Origin: Natroniella sulfidigena
GTDB taxonomy: Bacteria > Bacillota > Halanaerobiia > Halobacteroidales > Halobacteroidaceae
Length of the DNA: 64,000 nt
Direction: 5' to 3'
NCBI RefSeq assembly: GCF_023223645.1
Contig: NZ_JALKBY010000016.1
Location: 1 to 64,000 of the forward strand
Below, one piece after another: positions 56,590 to 63,920 of the stretch. Position 1 is the first letter of the stretch, and every line of letters starts with the position of its first letter. Under the pieces are notes generated by a model. The model saw only the letters and a program-made list of their open reading frames with translations, was not told the origin of the DNA and did not search any database. The position numbers and the translations under genes are program-made.

Positions 56590-56946
56590 TTTATCAATCC
56601 TCCTTAAAATTTCAAAATTTTATTTTATACATCTTTAAATATAATCATCTTCACTATTTAACTCTGCTTAACTTTATATTTCAAATATTTTGATTATTAA
56701 AAACAAAACCTCAGAAGTCAAATGTCATATGTAAGATGTCAGACAACTCTATCTAAAAAAAGAGCTTCCAACTAATCAATCTTAACCTAATAGTATTGTT
56801 CTACACGAATCGGCAAATTCCTTTATGTATATAGAATTTATTTTCAAATTGTATATTATAAGCTTGTTGAACAATTAAAATTTCATCTATCTTTTCAGGT
56901 TCTTAAAGGCTAATCATTCAACAAGCCCTATAAAACTAACAAAAAA
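56590..56946. other. Gap with short heptamer patch and a 10-bp inverted repeat
   Basis: No gene is visible. At 56713-56744 a patch of heptamers (GTCAAAT, GTCATAT, GTAAGAT, GTCAGAC) occurs. GCTTGTTGAA (56862-56871) faces its complement at 56917-56926 across 45 bases, downstream of cdd; it has only a weak T tail, so it may or may not end cdd transcription. Confidence 0.5.
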
Positions 56947-57348
56947 TTAGGATAGATCTTCTTCAGAGAATGCTCCCCATAATAATTCACTAGCTTTTTT
57001 AGTAATCGTCTCTCCATCTAAATTAGTCATAATCACATCAATCTCTGAACCAAACTCTAAAATAACCTGTCGACAGGCACCACAAGGACTACAAGCCCTC
57101 TCTGTATCTGCTATGATAGCGATTGCTTCAAACTCTTTATCTCCTTCAGAAACAGCCTTATAAATAGCCGTTCTTTCAGCACAATTAGTCAATCCATAGG
57201 AAGAATTCTCAACATTACATCCTGTATAGATCTCCCCATCTGTAGTTAATAAGGCAGCACCAACCTTAAAGTTTGAGTAAGGAACATGAGCTTTTTCTCG
57301 TGCTTGTTTAGCTTCTGCAATTAACTTCTCTTTTAGATTCTGATCCAT
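56947..57348 (-). CDS. cdd: Cytidine deaminase
   Basis: Cdd converts cytidine and deoxycytidine to uridine and deoxyuridine. The 133-aa protein has the zinc and catalytic motifs NCAERTAIYKA (Cys and Glu, near residue 54) and SPCGACRQVILEF (near 86-98), and VPYSNFKVGAALLT at the N-terminus. It is the small homotetramer type. GGGAGGTGA precedes ATG. It lies about 230 bases after nupC, suggesting a nucleoside salvage unit. Confidence 0.96.
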   Translation of the reverse strand: MDQNLKEKLIAEAKQAREKAHVPYSNFKVGAALLTTDGEIYTGCNVENSSYGLTNCAERTAIYKAVSEGDKEFEAIAIIADTERACSPCGACRQVILEFGSEIDVIMTNLDGETITKKASELLWGAFSEEDLS

Positions 57349-57362
57349 CTAATCACCTCCCA

Positions 57363-57440
57363 ATTCAATTGACAATTCACAATTAAATTCAAACAATCAA
57401 AATACTGAAAGATTCAATATTTATTTTAACTGAAAGTACT
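57363..57440. repeat. Weak family D copy upstream of cdd
   Basis: ATTGACA, ATTCACA, ATTAAAT heptamers, AATTCAAA, and AATCAAAATACTGAAA correspond to the 54496 copy, but the right part is degenerate. Confidence 0.4.
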
Positions 57441-57524
57441 CAAATTTATTGATTTCTACTATTGATTAGATTCAGAAAATTAACCTTTTAAGAAAATTAA
57501 AAATAACAATTCTAATAACATAAT

Positions 57525-57563
57525 AGATACATAAAACCTAGATTTTATTAAAACCTAGGTTTT
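57525..57563 (-). terminator. Terminator-like hairpin after nupC
   Basis: AAAACCTAG (57533-57541) pairs with CTAGGTTTT (57555-57563) around a 13-base loop, 14 bases beyond the nupC stop. The T-run is in the stem rather than after it, so efficiency is doubtful. Confidence 0.55.
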
Positions 57564-57576
57564 ATGCCTATTTATA

Positions 57577-58767
57577 TTACATGAAAAGTCCAGCAATAGT
57601 AGCTGTAGTATAAGTTGCTAATGTTCCGGCAATTAATGCCTTAACACCTAAACTAGCAATTAAACCTTTTCTTTCTGGATCTAATGGGCCAATACCACCA
57701 ATCTGAATCGCAATTGAAGCAAAGTTAGCAAATCCACATAAAGCAAAAGTAGCAATTATTTCAGATTTAGCACTTAGTGCTTCTGCTGCAAGTAAATCAG
57801 CTAAACTTAGATATGCTACAAACTCATTGATAGCCATCTTTTGACCCAATAAAGTTCCAACCTCTGTAATTTCTGCTGCAGGAACTCCCATTAAGAAAGC
57901 AAATGGAGAGAATACATATCCTAAAATCTGTTCTAAACTTGTACCTAATAGTCCTAATGGATAGTTAATTAAAGCAATTAATCCTAAAAATCCAATCAAC
58001 ATTGCAGCTACATTTAAAGCAAGAGTTAAACCTTCACTTGCTCCTTCTGCAGCAGCTCCTATTACATTCTCATTATCAATCTCGACATCTATATCTACTT
58101 CTCCAGCAGTTACAGATTCTTCAGTTTCTGGCACGATAATTTTAGCCATTACTAAAGCAGCTGGAGCAGACATTACACTTGCTGCTAATAAATAACCAGG
58201 ATCAATTCCCATCCCGATAAATCCAGCCAATACTCCACCGGCTACTGTGGCAAATCCTCCACCCATCATTGCCATAACCTCAGAACGAGTCATCTTCGGA
58301 ATATACCTTTTAACAACCAAAGGTGCCTCAGTCTGCCCAACAAAGACATTGGCAGCAGCAGCTAAGGATTCAGCACCACTTAATCCCATCACCTTCATCA
58401 TAATACCTGCCATAGCTTCAACTAACTTTTGAACAATCCCAAGATAATACATTACTGACATTAAAGATGAGAAGAAAATAATTGTAGGTAATACCATCAA
58501 AGCAAAACTATGTTCAGCCATCAAATATTCACCAAATACAAACTCAGCACCATCAAGAGCAAAATCTAAAATAGTAGCTGCCACTTCACTCAACCATTGA
58601 AAAGCAGCTCTTCCCGGTGGAAATGCTAAAATTAGAAAAGCAAAGACTAACTGTAGGACAAGTCCACCAATAACAGTCCGATGATTAACAGCCTTCCTGT
58701 CTTCAGACAATGCATAAGCAATTCCTAAAAATACTAATAATCCTAAAATTCCAATTAACCTTGACAT
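57577..58767 (-). CDS. nupC: Concentrative nucleoside transporter (NupC/CNT family)
   Basis: The 396-aa membrane protein imports nucleosides by ion symport. The family marks are GLVLQLVFAFLILAFP near the start, the FVGQTEAPLVVKRYIPKMTRSE substrate-binding motif near residue 142, and LGQKMAINEFVAYLSL and ALCGFANFASIAIQIGG in the C-terminal half. Ten or so hydrophobic segments are visible. ATG follows AAGGGGG. Its 5' leader carries inverted repeats and two copies of AATAGCTATT, suggesting regulation. It sits between deoC and cdd. Confidence 0.94.
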   Translation of the reverse strand: MSRLIGILGLLVFLGIAYALSEDRKAVNHRTVIGGLVLQLVFAFLILAFPPGRAAFQWLSEVAATILDFALDGAEFVFGEYLMAEHSFALMVLPTIIFFSSLMSVMYYLGIVQKLVEAMAGIMMKVMGLSGAESLAAAANVFVGQTEAPLVVKRYIPKMTRSEVMAMMGGGFATVAGGVLAGFIGMGIDPGYLLAASVMSAPAALVMAKIIVPETEESVTAGEVDIDVEIDNENVIGAAAEGASEGLTLALNVAAMLIGFLGLIALINYPLGLLGTSLEQILGYVFSPFAFLMGVPAAEITEVGTLLGQKMAINEFVAYLSLADLLAAEALSAKSEIIATFALCGFANFASIAIQIGGIGPLDPERKGLIASLGVKALIAGTLATYTTATIAGLFM

Positions 58768-58816
58768 ATTAATAATCCCCCTTATTTAATTTAATATAAT
58801 TATTATGAGGGTTATT

Positions 58817-58895
58817 AATAGCTATTGATTATTAGGTATCTCCTTATTAAAATTATTAAATAAGCACAATAGCTATTATCTTCTTAGATACCTAA
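58817..58895. promoter_or_regulatory. Symmetry elements in the nupC leader
   Basis: The palindrome AATAGCTATT occurs at 58817-58826 and 58868-58877, 51 bases apart, close to five helical turns. TTAGGTATCT (58832-58841) faces its complement at 58886-58895, and CTTATT (58844-58849) faces AATAAG (58859-58864). This could be a double operator or a leader RNA fold. No known riboswitch is recognised. Confidence 0.45.
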
Positions 58896-58903
58896 CGTTT
58901 TAT

Positions 58904-58936
58904 TGCTATAAAGTGGCACTTTGCCACTTTATAGCA
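58904..58936. repeat. Perfect 15-bp hairpin abutting a family A element
   Basis: TGCTATAAAGTGGCA (58904-58918) and its exact complement (58922-58936) enclose three bases. The last bases overlap the start of the heptamer element (GCAGTGTACAG). There is no T-run after it in either direction. Confidence 0.7.
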
Positions 58937-59130
58937 GTGTACAGTTTACGGTAGATATGGTTTTTATGGATTTCACGAAGGGTCTTGGTAAAGACCCGTA
59001 GGTACAGTTGACAGTTAAAACCCTAAATTCAAAATCAATCTAAACCTGTAGATATAATTTTTTTAAAAGTACTTAAGCTCTTAAGGTCTTGATCTTATAA
59101 CTGTACACTGTACACTATCAACTGTCAACT
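58936..59130. repeat. Heptamer hairpin family A copy carrying a 51-base insert
   Basis: The left arm GTGTACA, GTTTACG is interrupted at 58952-59002 by 51 bases not found in other copies, including a perfect 7-bp hairpin (58980-58986 / 58991-58997, GGGTCTT with AAGACCC). The heptamers then resume (TACAGTT, GACAGTT). The core AACCTGTAGATATAATTTTT and the right arm are normal. Confidence 0.7.
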
Positions 59131-59141
59131 CAATGATGTTT

Positions 59142-59816
59142 CTAATAGTCTCCTGTAACCTTTTCTCCAGCTACAATCTTGACACCAGAGCTAGCTCCAA
59201 TTCTTGTAGCACCTGCTTCAATCATATTTTGAGCATCTTCTAAACTTCTAACGCCACCTGAAGCCTTAACTCCTAATTCTTCACCAACAACTTCTCTCAT
59301 CAATCTTATATCTTCAACAGTTGCTCCACCTGTTCCAAAGCCAGTAGATGTCTTAACAAAATCTGCCCCTGCTTCTTTAGCTACCTGACACGCTTTCTTC
59401 TTTTCTTCTTCTGTCAAATAACATGTTTCAATAATAACTTTAACTAAAGCTTTATCTTGAGCAGCTTCAACAACTGCTTTGATATCTTCTTGCACAACTT
59501 CCCAGTCCCCAGACTTTAAAGCTCCAATATTGATCACCATATCAATCTCATCAGCACCCTCTTTAATCGCCTTATTTGTTTCAAAGGCTTTAGTTTCTGC
59601 TGTGTTGGCCCCTAATGGAAATCCAATCACTGTACAAACCTTTACTGGGCTACCTTCTAACTCTTTACTTATTAAGGATACAAAAGCTGGGTTAATACAA
59701 ACAGAAGCAAAATTATGCTCTTTTGCCTCCTGACATTTAGTTATAACCTCTTCTTTAGTTGCTTCAGCACTTAATATCGTATGATCAATTATACTTGCTA
59801 TCTCATTGACCTCCAT
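59142..59816 (-). CDS. deoC: Deoxyribose-phosphate aldolase
   Basis: DeoC splits deoxyribose-5-phosphate to acetaldehyde and glyceraldehyde-3-phosphate. The Schiff-base Lys lies in [15 protein letters not shown] near residue 155, the second Lys in [10 protein letters not shown], and the phosphate site in [14 protein letters not shown]. It begins [15 protein letters not shown], typical of the family. Two ATGs are adjacent; the second (59816) is better spaced from GGAGGGG. An XapX gene lies 48 bases upstream, probably on the same transcript from 60189-60217. Confidence 0.95.
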   Translation of the reverse strand: MEVNEIASIIDHTILSAEATKEEVITKCQEAKEHNFASVCINPAFVSLISKELEGSPVKVCTVIGFPLGANTAETKAFETNKAIKEGADEIDMVINIGALKSGDWEVVQEDIKAVVEAAQDKALVKVIIETCYLTEEEKKKACQVAKEAGADFVKTSTGFGTGGATVEDIRLMREVVGEELGVKASGGVRSLEDAQNMIEAGATRIGASSGVKIVAGEKVTGDY

Positions 59817-59864
59817 CATACCCCTCCAGTTTTATTAATCTATTATTTGACTATACTTAATAAT

Positions 59865-60020
59865 TTATACCAAACTATTCATTATAATAAATCCTAAGTA
59901 AATACCAACAACCCCCATGACACCTGCTAAATTTGGTGGTGCAGGTACAGGTAAGCTTAAAAAAGAAAATAATGCTCCAACTACTGCACCAGATAAAGTA
60001 GAAATTAATGCTTGATTCAT
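59865..60020 (-). CDS. XapX-domain small membrane protein
   Basis: This 51-aa protein (MNQALISTLSGAVVGALFSF...) has the XapX pattern: two hydrophobic segments joined by LPVPAPPNLAGVMGVVGIYLG. XapX (formerly DUF1427) was named from the xanthosine operon region of E. coli; its biochemical role is not known. An upstream in-frame start at 60053 is rejected because AAGGAGG is placed for the ATG at 60020. Its position before deoC fits an accessory role in nucleoside metabolism. Confidence 0.85.
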   Translation of the reverse strand: MNQALISTLSGAVVGALFSFLSLPVPAPPNLAGVMGVVGIYLGFIIMNSLV

Positions 60021-60166
60021 TTCTTTTCCTCCTTGCTTGCTGTATTCCCTCACCCACCCGCTTATCTATTTAAAATAAGCATAAGTCAACTAAACTTTGG
60101 TCATAAACCAAGTTTAATTTAAAAGATTAACCTAACAACAATTAAATCCTTCAACACCTTTATAAT

Positions 60167-60181
60167 ACGTCTGACGTCTTA
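60167..60181. promoter_or_regulatory. ACGTCTGACGT operator-like site at the XapX-deoC start
   Basis: ACGTC and its complement GACGT flank one base (60167-60177), continuing into GACGTCTTAC. It lies where transcription from 60189-60217 should begin, a place where repressors act. It resembles the 14-bp palindrome at 54019. Confidence 0.5.
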
Positions 60182-60188
60182 CAATATA

Positions 60189-60217
60189 ATTTTACTATAT
60201 ATTTTTTTATTTGTCAA
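60189..60217 (-). promoter_or_regulatory. Promoter of the XapX-deoC genes
   Basis: TTGACA (60212-60217) and TAAAAT (60189-60194) are spaced by 17 bases on the minus strand, 27 bases past the permease stop codon. The leader to XapX is about 160 bases. Confidence 0.7.
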
Positions 60218-60243
60218 CTTAACAATTATTTATTTTTGACAAT

Positions 60244-61779
60244 TTAGATTATTAAATAAACAACCATTCCCATTACTAAGCTACTTATCAAAGTATAACC
60301 AAGGGTTAATTTTAATACTCTCCCTTCTAATCCTAAAGCTCCTACAGTAGAAACACCCAATAAGATCTTAGCAGGAGCTACTGCTGAACCTAAGGAAGCA
60401 CCAACTGCTTGATTTGCAGCAATTAGATAAGGAGAAAGTTCTAATAATTCTGCTACCTCTGTCTGCACTCCTCCAAACAAGACATTAGAGCTAGTAGTAC
60501 TACCGGTTAAAAAGGCTCCTAATATCCCGATAAAAGGAGAAATTATAGGGAAATAAGTATTACTAATTTCAATTAATCCTTGAGCAAACATATAAAGCAT
60601 ACCTGAATCATTCATCACCAATGCCATGATCATCAATAACAAAACAGTAAGACTAGAAGAACTACCTTGTTGATAACTAGATTGTAAAATCTCCTTGACC
60701 TGCCCAGAAGCTAAAAAACCTTTTGCTAGGTAAATTAAAATACCTAATACCCCTGCTAGTAATAAAAATGTAACTGGGTGAGAAAAAAGTTCAATAGCAG
60801 CATAGCCCTCTTCAGGTCGAACTTGATACCCTAACAAAGTAGTAAAGCCTGGATAATAAAACCCAACCTGCCATTCAGGTAATAGATTCTTAAACAGAGG
60901 AATCTGAGAAAGCAAAGCTGTTCCAATTAAAATAAAGTAAGGCAACAATGCTAACCCTATTGACATTTCTTCATTATTTTTATTTTTTCGCTCTTTTTCT
61001 TTTTTATTCCTATTTAGTATAATTAAAAAGAATATACTACCACTCAACCCTCCTAATAATGAAGCTAAATGAGGAAATCCCAATTTAACAACTCCTAATT
61101 GTACTGAACCCATCAGCAACCCAATCGGAAGGACATACTTTAATGAACTTTTAACCGCTTTTAATCCTCCCTGCAGATGAGCAACTGCTAGTCCAGTTGT
61201 AATAATTGGCAGATAAAATAATAATGATAATACTAAGCCTAAGCGCATTGGTTCTAGCCCTGTTACTAAGCTGAGTGCATAAAAGGTAGAACCCATAGAA
61301 CCAAACCCAACCGCCCAGGAATGTCCGATCAAAACTGCACTAAGGGCAATTAAAGGATCAAAACCCATTCCTACCATCAATGAACCAATTACAGCTACTG
61401 GCACCCCAAAACCTGATATTCCTTGAATAAAAGAAGAAAAAGCCCAAGCTAAAGCTAAAATTTGTAATAATTTATCTCCACTTAGGTTTAACATAAAATC
61501 CCTAATAACTTCAAAAGCCCCTACAGTTTTTGCTACATTATATAAAAATATTGCTCCCATAATTATTAAAATTACATATAGACTCAGACTAACCCCTTTA
61601 GCAATCGCTATCCCGAGTTGAGCAAAGGTAAGCTTATAATTTATTACTGCAATTACTAATGCAGTTATTAAGCTGATCAAAGCAGCCCTTGTTGATTTTA
61701 TCTTTAAGTAAGAAATCGTAAATAAAAGTAAAATAATAGGTATCATAGCACTAATCCATAGCTCAATACTAAATTCCAT
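60244..61779 (-). CDS. lctP: L-lactate permease (LctP) family transporter
   Basis: The 511-aa protein has 12 or more membrane segments in the LctP pattern. SFIQGISGFGVPVAVIGSLMVGMGF is near residue 125, and AVLIGHSWAVGFGSMG follows. SPFIGILGAFLTGSTTSSN and QAVGASLGSAVAPAKILLGVSTVG are near the C-terminus. Such proteins carry lactate or glycolate with protons; the substrate here is not certain. TTG at 61800 is in frame, but GGGGAG is placed for the ATG at 61779. A short leader with a terminator hairpin precedes it. Confidence 0.88.
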   Translation of the reverse strand: MEFSIELWISAMIPIILLLFTISYLKIKSTRAALISLITALVIAVINYKLTFAQLGIAIAKGVSLSLYVILIIMGAIFLYNVAKTVGAFEVIRDFMLNLSGDKLLQILALAWAFSSFIQGISGFGVPVAVIGSLMVGMGFDPLIALSAVLIGHSWAVGFGSMGSTFYALSLVTGLEPMRLGLVLSLLFYLPIITTGLAVAHLQGGLKAVKSSLKYVLPIGLLMGSVQLGVVKLGFPHLASLLGGLSGSIFFLIILNRNKKEKERKNKNNEEMSIGLALLPYFILIGTALLSQIPLFKNLLPEWQVGFYYPGFTTLLGYQVRPEEGYAAIELFSHPVTFLLLAGVLGILIYLAKGFLASGQVKEILQSSYQQGSSSSLTVLLLMIMALVMNDSGMLYMFAQGLIEISNTYFPIISPFIGILGAFLTGSTTSSNVLFGGVQTEVAELLELSPYLIAANQAVGASLGSAVAPAKILLGVSTVGALGLEGRVLKLTLGYTLISSLVMGMVVYLII

Positions 61780-61825
61780 TATCTCAACTCCCCTGTCCAA
61801 AGACTTTAAATCTATTAATCAAATA

Positions 61826-61882
61826 AAAAAACAAGCTATCCCTTAATGTCAGATATTAGAATAACTGTATTAAGAGAGCTTG
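61826..61882 (-). promoter_or_regulatory. Candidate attenuator hairpin in the lctP leader
   Basis: On the minus strand CAAGCT (61877-61882) pairs with AGCTTG (61832-61837), and CTTAAT/ATTAAG extend it around a loop of about 25 bases. TTTTTTTATTTG follows. It lies between a promoter (61897-61925) and the lctP start, so it could be a conditional terminator. Confidence 0.5.
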
Positions 61883-61896
61883 CTTAGATAAATTTT

Positions 61897-61925
61897 ATTA
61901 TATCAAACAAAAAGATTAGTTACAA
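61897..61925 (-). promoter_or_regulatory. Promoter of lctP with extended -10
   Basis: TTGTAA (61920-61925) and TGATATAAT, an extended -10 with TATAAT at 61897-61902, are spaced by 17 bases. The -35 lies inside the terminator of the upstream gene. Confidence 0.6.
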
Positions 61926-61946
61926 TTAATTGCAACCAATCTTTTT
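61903..61946 (-). terminator. Terminator of the M20 amidohydrolase gene
   Basis: The long stem 61909-61946 (AAAAAGATT arms, near-perfect inner pairs around AATTAATT) ends in TTTTTGTTTG on the minus strand, 30 bases after the stop codon. Confidence 0.75.
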
Positions 61947-61974
61947 ATTACTACATTATAAGCTTTTTTTAACT

Positions 61975-63153
61975 TTAAATTTTCTCCAACCAATCAACAG
62001 CTACTTGGGCCAACAAAGCTGTTCCTATCCAGAGAACACTTTCATCTACATCGAATTTTGGGTTATGATGAGGATAAGATTGACCATCTACCTCTTGAGC
62101 AGCTCCCAAATAAAAATAAGTACCTGGTACCTCTTGTAAGTAATAAGCCATATCATCCCCACCCATAGTCGGTTCATTTATCTCAACTACTCGATCAGAA
62201 CCTAAACTCTCTCTAACAAGCTCAGCAAAATAATCAGTAAACTTTTGATCATTTACCAAAGGAGGACAACCATAATGATAATCAAAATTTACCTTACCTT
62301 GTTTAGCCGCAGCAATTCCACTTGATAATTCTTCCATACGATGTGAAATTTCCTGGCGAGCACTTTCATTAATAAAACGGACTGTTCCTTCTAATTTAAC
62401 CTTTTCTGGAATTATATTATAAGCTGTTCCACCATGAATCTCTCCTACTGTGATCACACCTGGAGTAGTTGGAGAAATTTCTCTACTGATCAATGTTTGG
62501 AACTCTTGAACAATTGACGAGGCAATAACAACTGGATCAATAGTTGTCTCGGGTATAGCTCCATGCCCCCCTCGACCTTCTACTTCTAAAGAAAATCTAT
62601 CTAAACAAGCCATAAACTCTCCCGATTTAACTCCTATCTGTCCATTTTCAATCTCTTCAAAGATATTACCAACATGGAGTCCAACGATGGCATCTACCCC
62701 TTCTAATGCTCCAGCTTCAATCATCGGTTTGGCCCCACCTGGCCCCTCTTCAGCCGGTTGGAATAAGAATCTAACATTTCCTATTAACTTCTCTTGATTC
62801 TCTACCAACAACTTAGCTACTCCTAAAACAATAGCAGTATGAGCATCATGTCCACAAGCATGCATCCGTCCTTCATGCTCAGATGCAAAAGAAAGACCTG
62901 TCTCTTCTGTAATAAGCAAGGCATCCATATCAGCCCTGATCGCAAAAGTCTTTGCTTTATTATCACCAGATTTAATCTCAGCTGTCAATCCACTAGCTAT
63001 CTTTTTAACTTCTAGCCCCATTGCCTCTAACTGCTCAGTAACATATTGAAGAGTCTTAGGCAACTCTAAACCGACTTCAGGTATTTTATGCAACTCTCTG
63101 CGCCAAGTAATTATTTCTTCTTCTAAACCTTTAGCTAACTCTTTAAAATTCAT
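61975..63153 (-). CDS. M20-family amidohydrolase (N-acyl amino acid type)
   Basis: The 392-aa enzyme belongs to the amidohydrolase branch of M20. Metal ligands appear in FAIRADMDALLI, MHACGHDAHTAIVLG (near residue 100) and FLFQPAEEGPGGAKPMIEAG. GRGGHGAIPETTIDPVV marks the dimerisation domain, and MGGDDMAYYLQEVPGTYFYLG the last metal site. Typical substrates are N-acetyl or other N-acyl amino acids; the true one is unknown. It is 80 bases downstream of two membrane-protein genes and may share an operon with them. Confidence 0.9.
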   Translation of the reverse strand: MNFKELAKGLEEEIITWRRELHKIPEVGLELPKTLQYVTEQLEAMGLEVKKIASGLTAEIKSGDNKAKTFAIRADMDALLITEETGLSFASEHEGRMHACGHDAHTAIVLGVAKLLVENQEKLIGNVRFLFQPAEEGPGGAKPMIEAGALEGVDAIVGLHVGNIFEEIENGQIGVKSGEFMACLDRFSLEVEGRGGHGAIPETTIDPVVIASSIVQEFQTLISREISPTTPGVITVGEIHGGTAYNIIPEKVKLEGTVRFINESARQEISHRMEELSSGIAAAKQGKVNFDYHYGCPPLVNDQKFTDYFAELVRESLGSDRVVEINEPTMGGDDMAYYLQEVPGTYFYLGAAQEVDGQSYPHHNPKFDVDESVLWIGTALLAQVAVDWLEKI

Positions 63154-63235
63154 TCTTAATCCCCCTCATCTGCAAAACTGATTGATAAAAACAAAAGAAC
63201 TACTTCTTAGCATAGATCCTTTTTATAAGTAAAGA

Positions 63236-63898
63236 CTATTCGATCAAACCCTTTTGATAAAAAACTCTAGCAACAAGTATCGTTCCAAAGACAGCACCTA
63301 GAATCACCAACCAAAGTGGTGCATCAAAGACTCCTAATAAGATCAATGGAATTCCAATTCCAAAAGGGGCCAACTTAGGGTATTTCATAGTAAATTGTCC
63401 AAATACAGCACCAAAGATTGCTGGAGCAGTATAATCTCTAAAAGCATCAACAACAATCGGCGGAAAGACCTCAATTAATCGCATTCCAATAAAGGCTGCT
63501 AAAGTAACCCCAATCAAGTTGGTGATTACGGAACCAATAATCCCTAAAGTACCAATTATTTCTGCTTTCTTACTCCCCTCTTCTACCTCTAATACCTCTT
63601 GAGCCATAGCAGAAGCAGGTAAACGTAAATTAGAAATATTACCACTTAAAAAGGATACATAAGTCCCTGCTAATCCTAAAATTGCATAATAAGAGATCGG
63701 TTCTACAAAATAAGCTGCCCCAAAGGAAGCAGCAACCAATGCCCAGGCACTCAAGGCTGCATCTAAAGGAGGATAGACTCCTCTAGTAAAATAGAGATAA
63801 AGTAAAGGGCCAAAACTACCTATAACAGCAGTTATCAACGTTGCCATCCCAATCTTTTTAACCGGCTTATACCAAATTTCTTCTAAATTATCCTTCAT
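63236..63898 (-). CDS. Polytopic membrane protein of unknown function
   Basis: The 220-aa protein has about six hydrophobic segments, joined by short loops, and a short charged N-terminus (MKDNLEEIWYKPVKK). I do not recognise the family with certainty. A Pro/Asp loop (VYPPLDAALSAW), an N-rich loop (LSGNISNLRLP) and a Glu-rich loop (EVLEVEEGSKKAE) are notable. ATG follows TGGAGGTG. It is directly downstream of another membrane-protein gene and upstream of an M20 hydrolase. Together they look like a two-component carrier plus an enzyme acting on its cargo, which is inferred from context only. Confidence 0.7.
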   Translation of the reverse strand: MKDNLEEIWYKPVKKIGMATLITAVIGSFGPLLYLYFTRGVYPPLDAALSAWALVAASFGAAYFVEPISYYAILGLAGTYVSFLSGNISNLRLPASAMAQEVLEVEEGSKKAEIIGTLGIIGSVITNLIGVTLAAFIGMRLIEVFPPIVVDAFRDYTAPAIFGAVFGQFTMKYPKLAPFGIGIPLILLGVFDAPLWLVILGAVFGTILVARVFYQKGLIE

Positions 63899-63920
63899 TT
63901 AAATACACCTCCATAAGTTC

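Noticed and set aside
59875-60057. Second minus-strand frame overlapping the XapX gene
   Set aside because: It is the XapX sequence read in another frame; only the XapX frame has a ribosome site and a family match.
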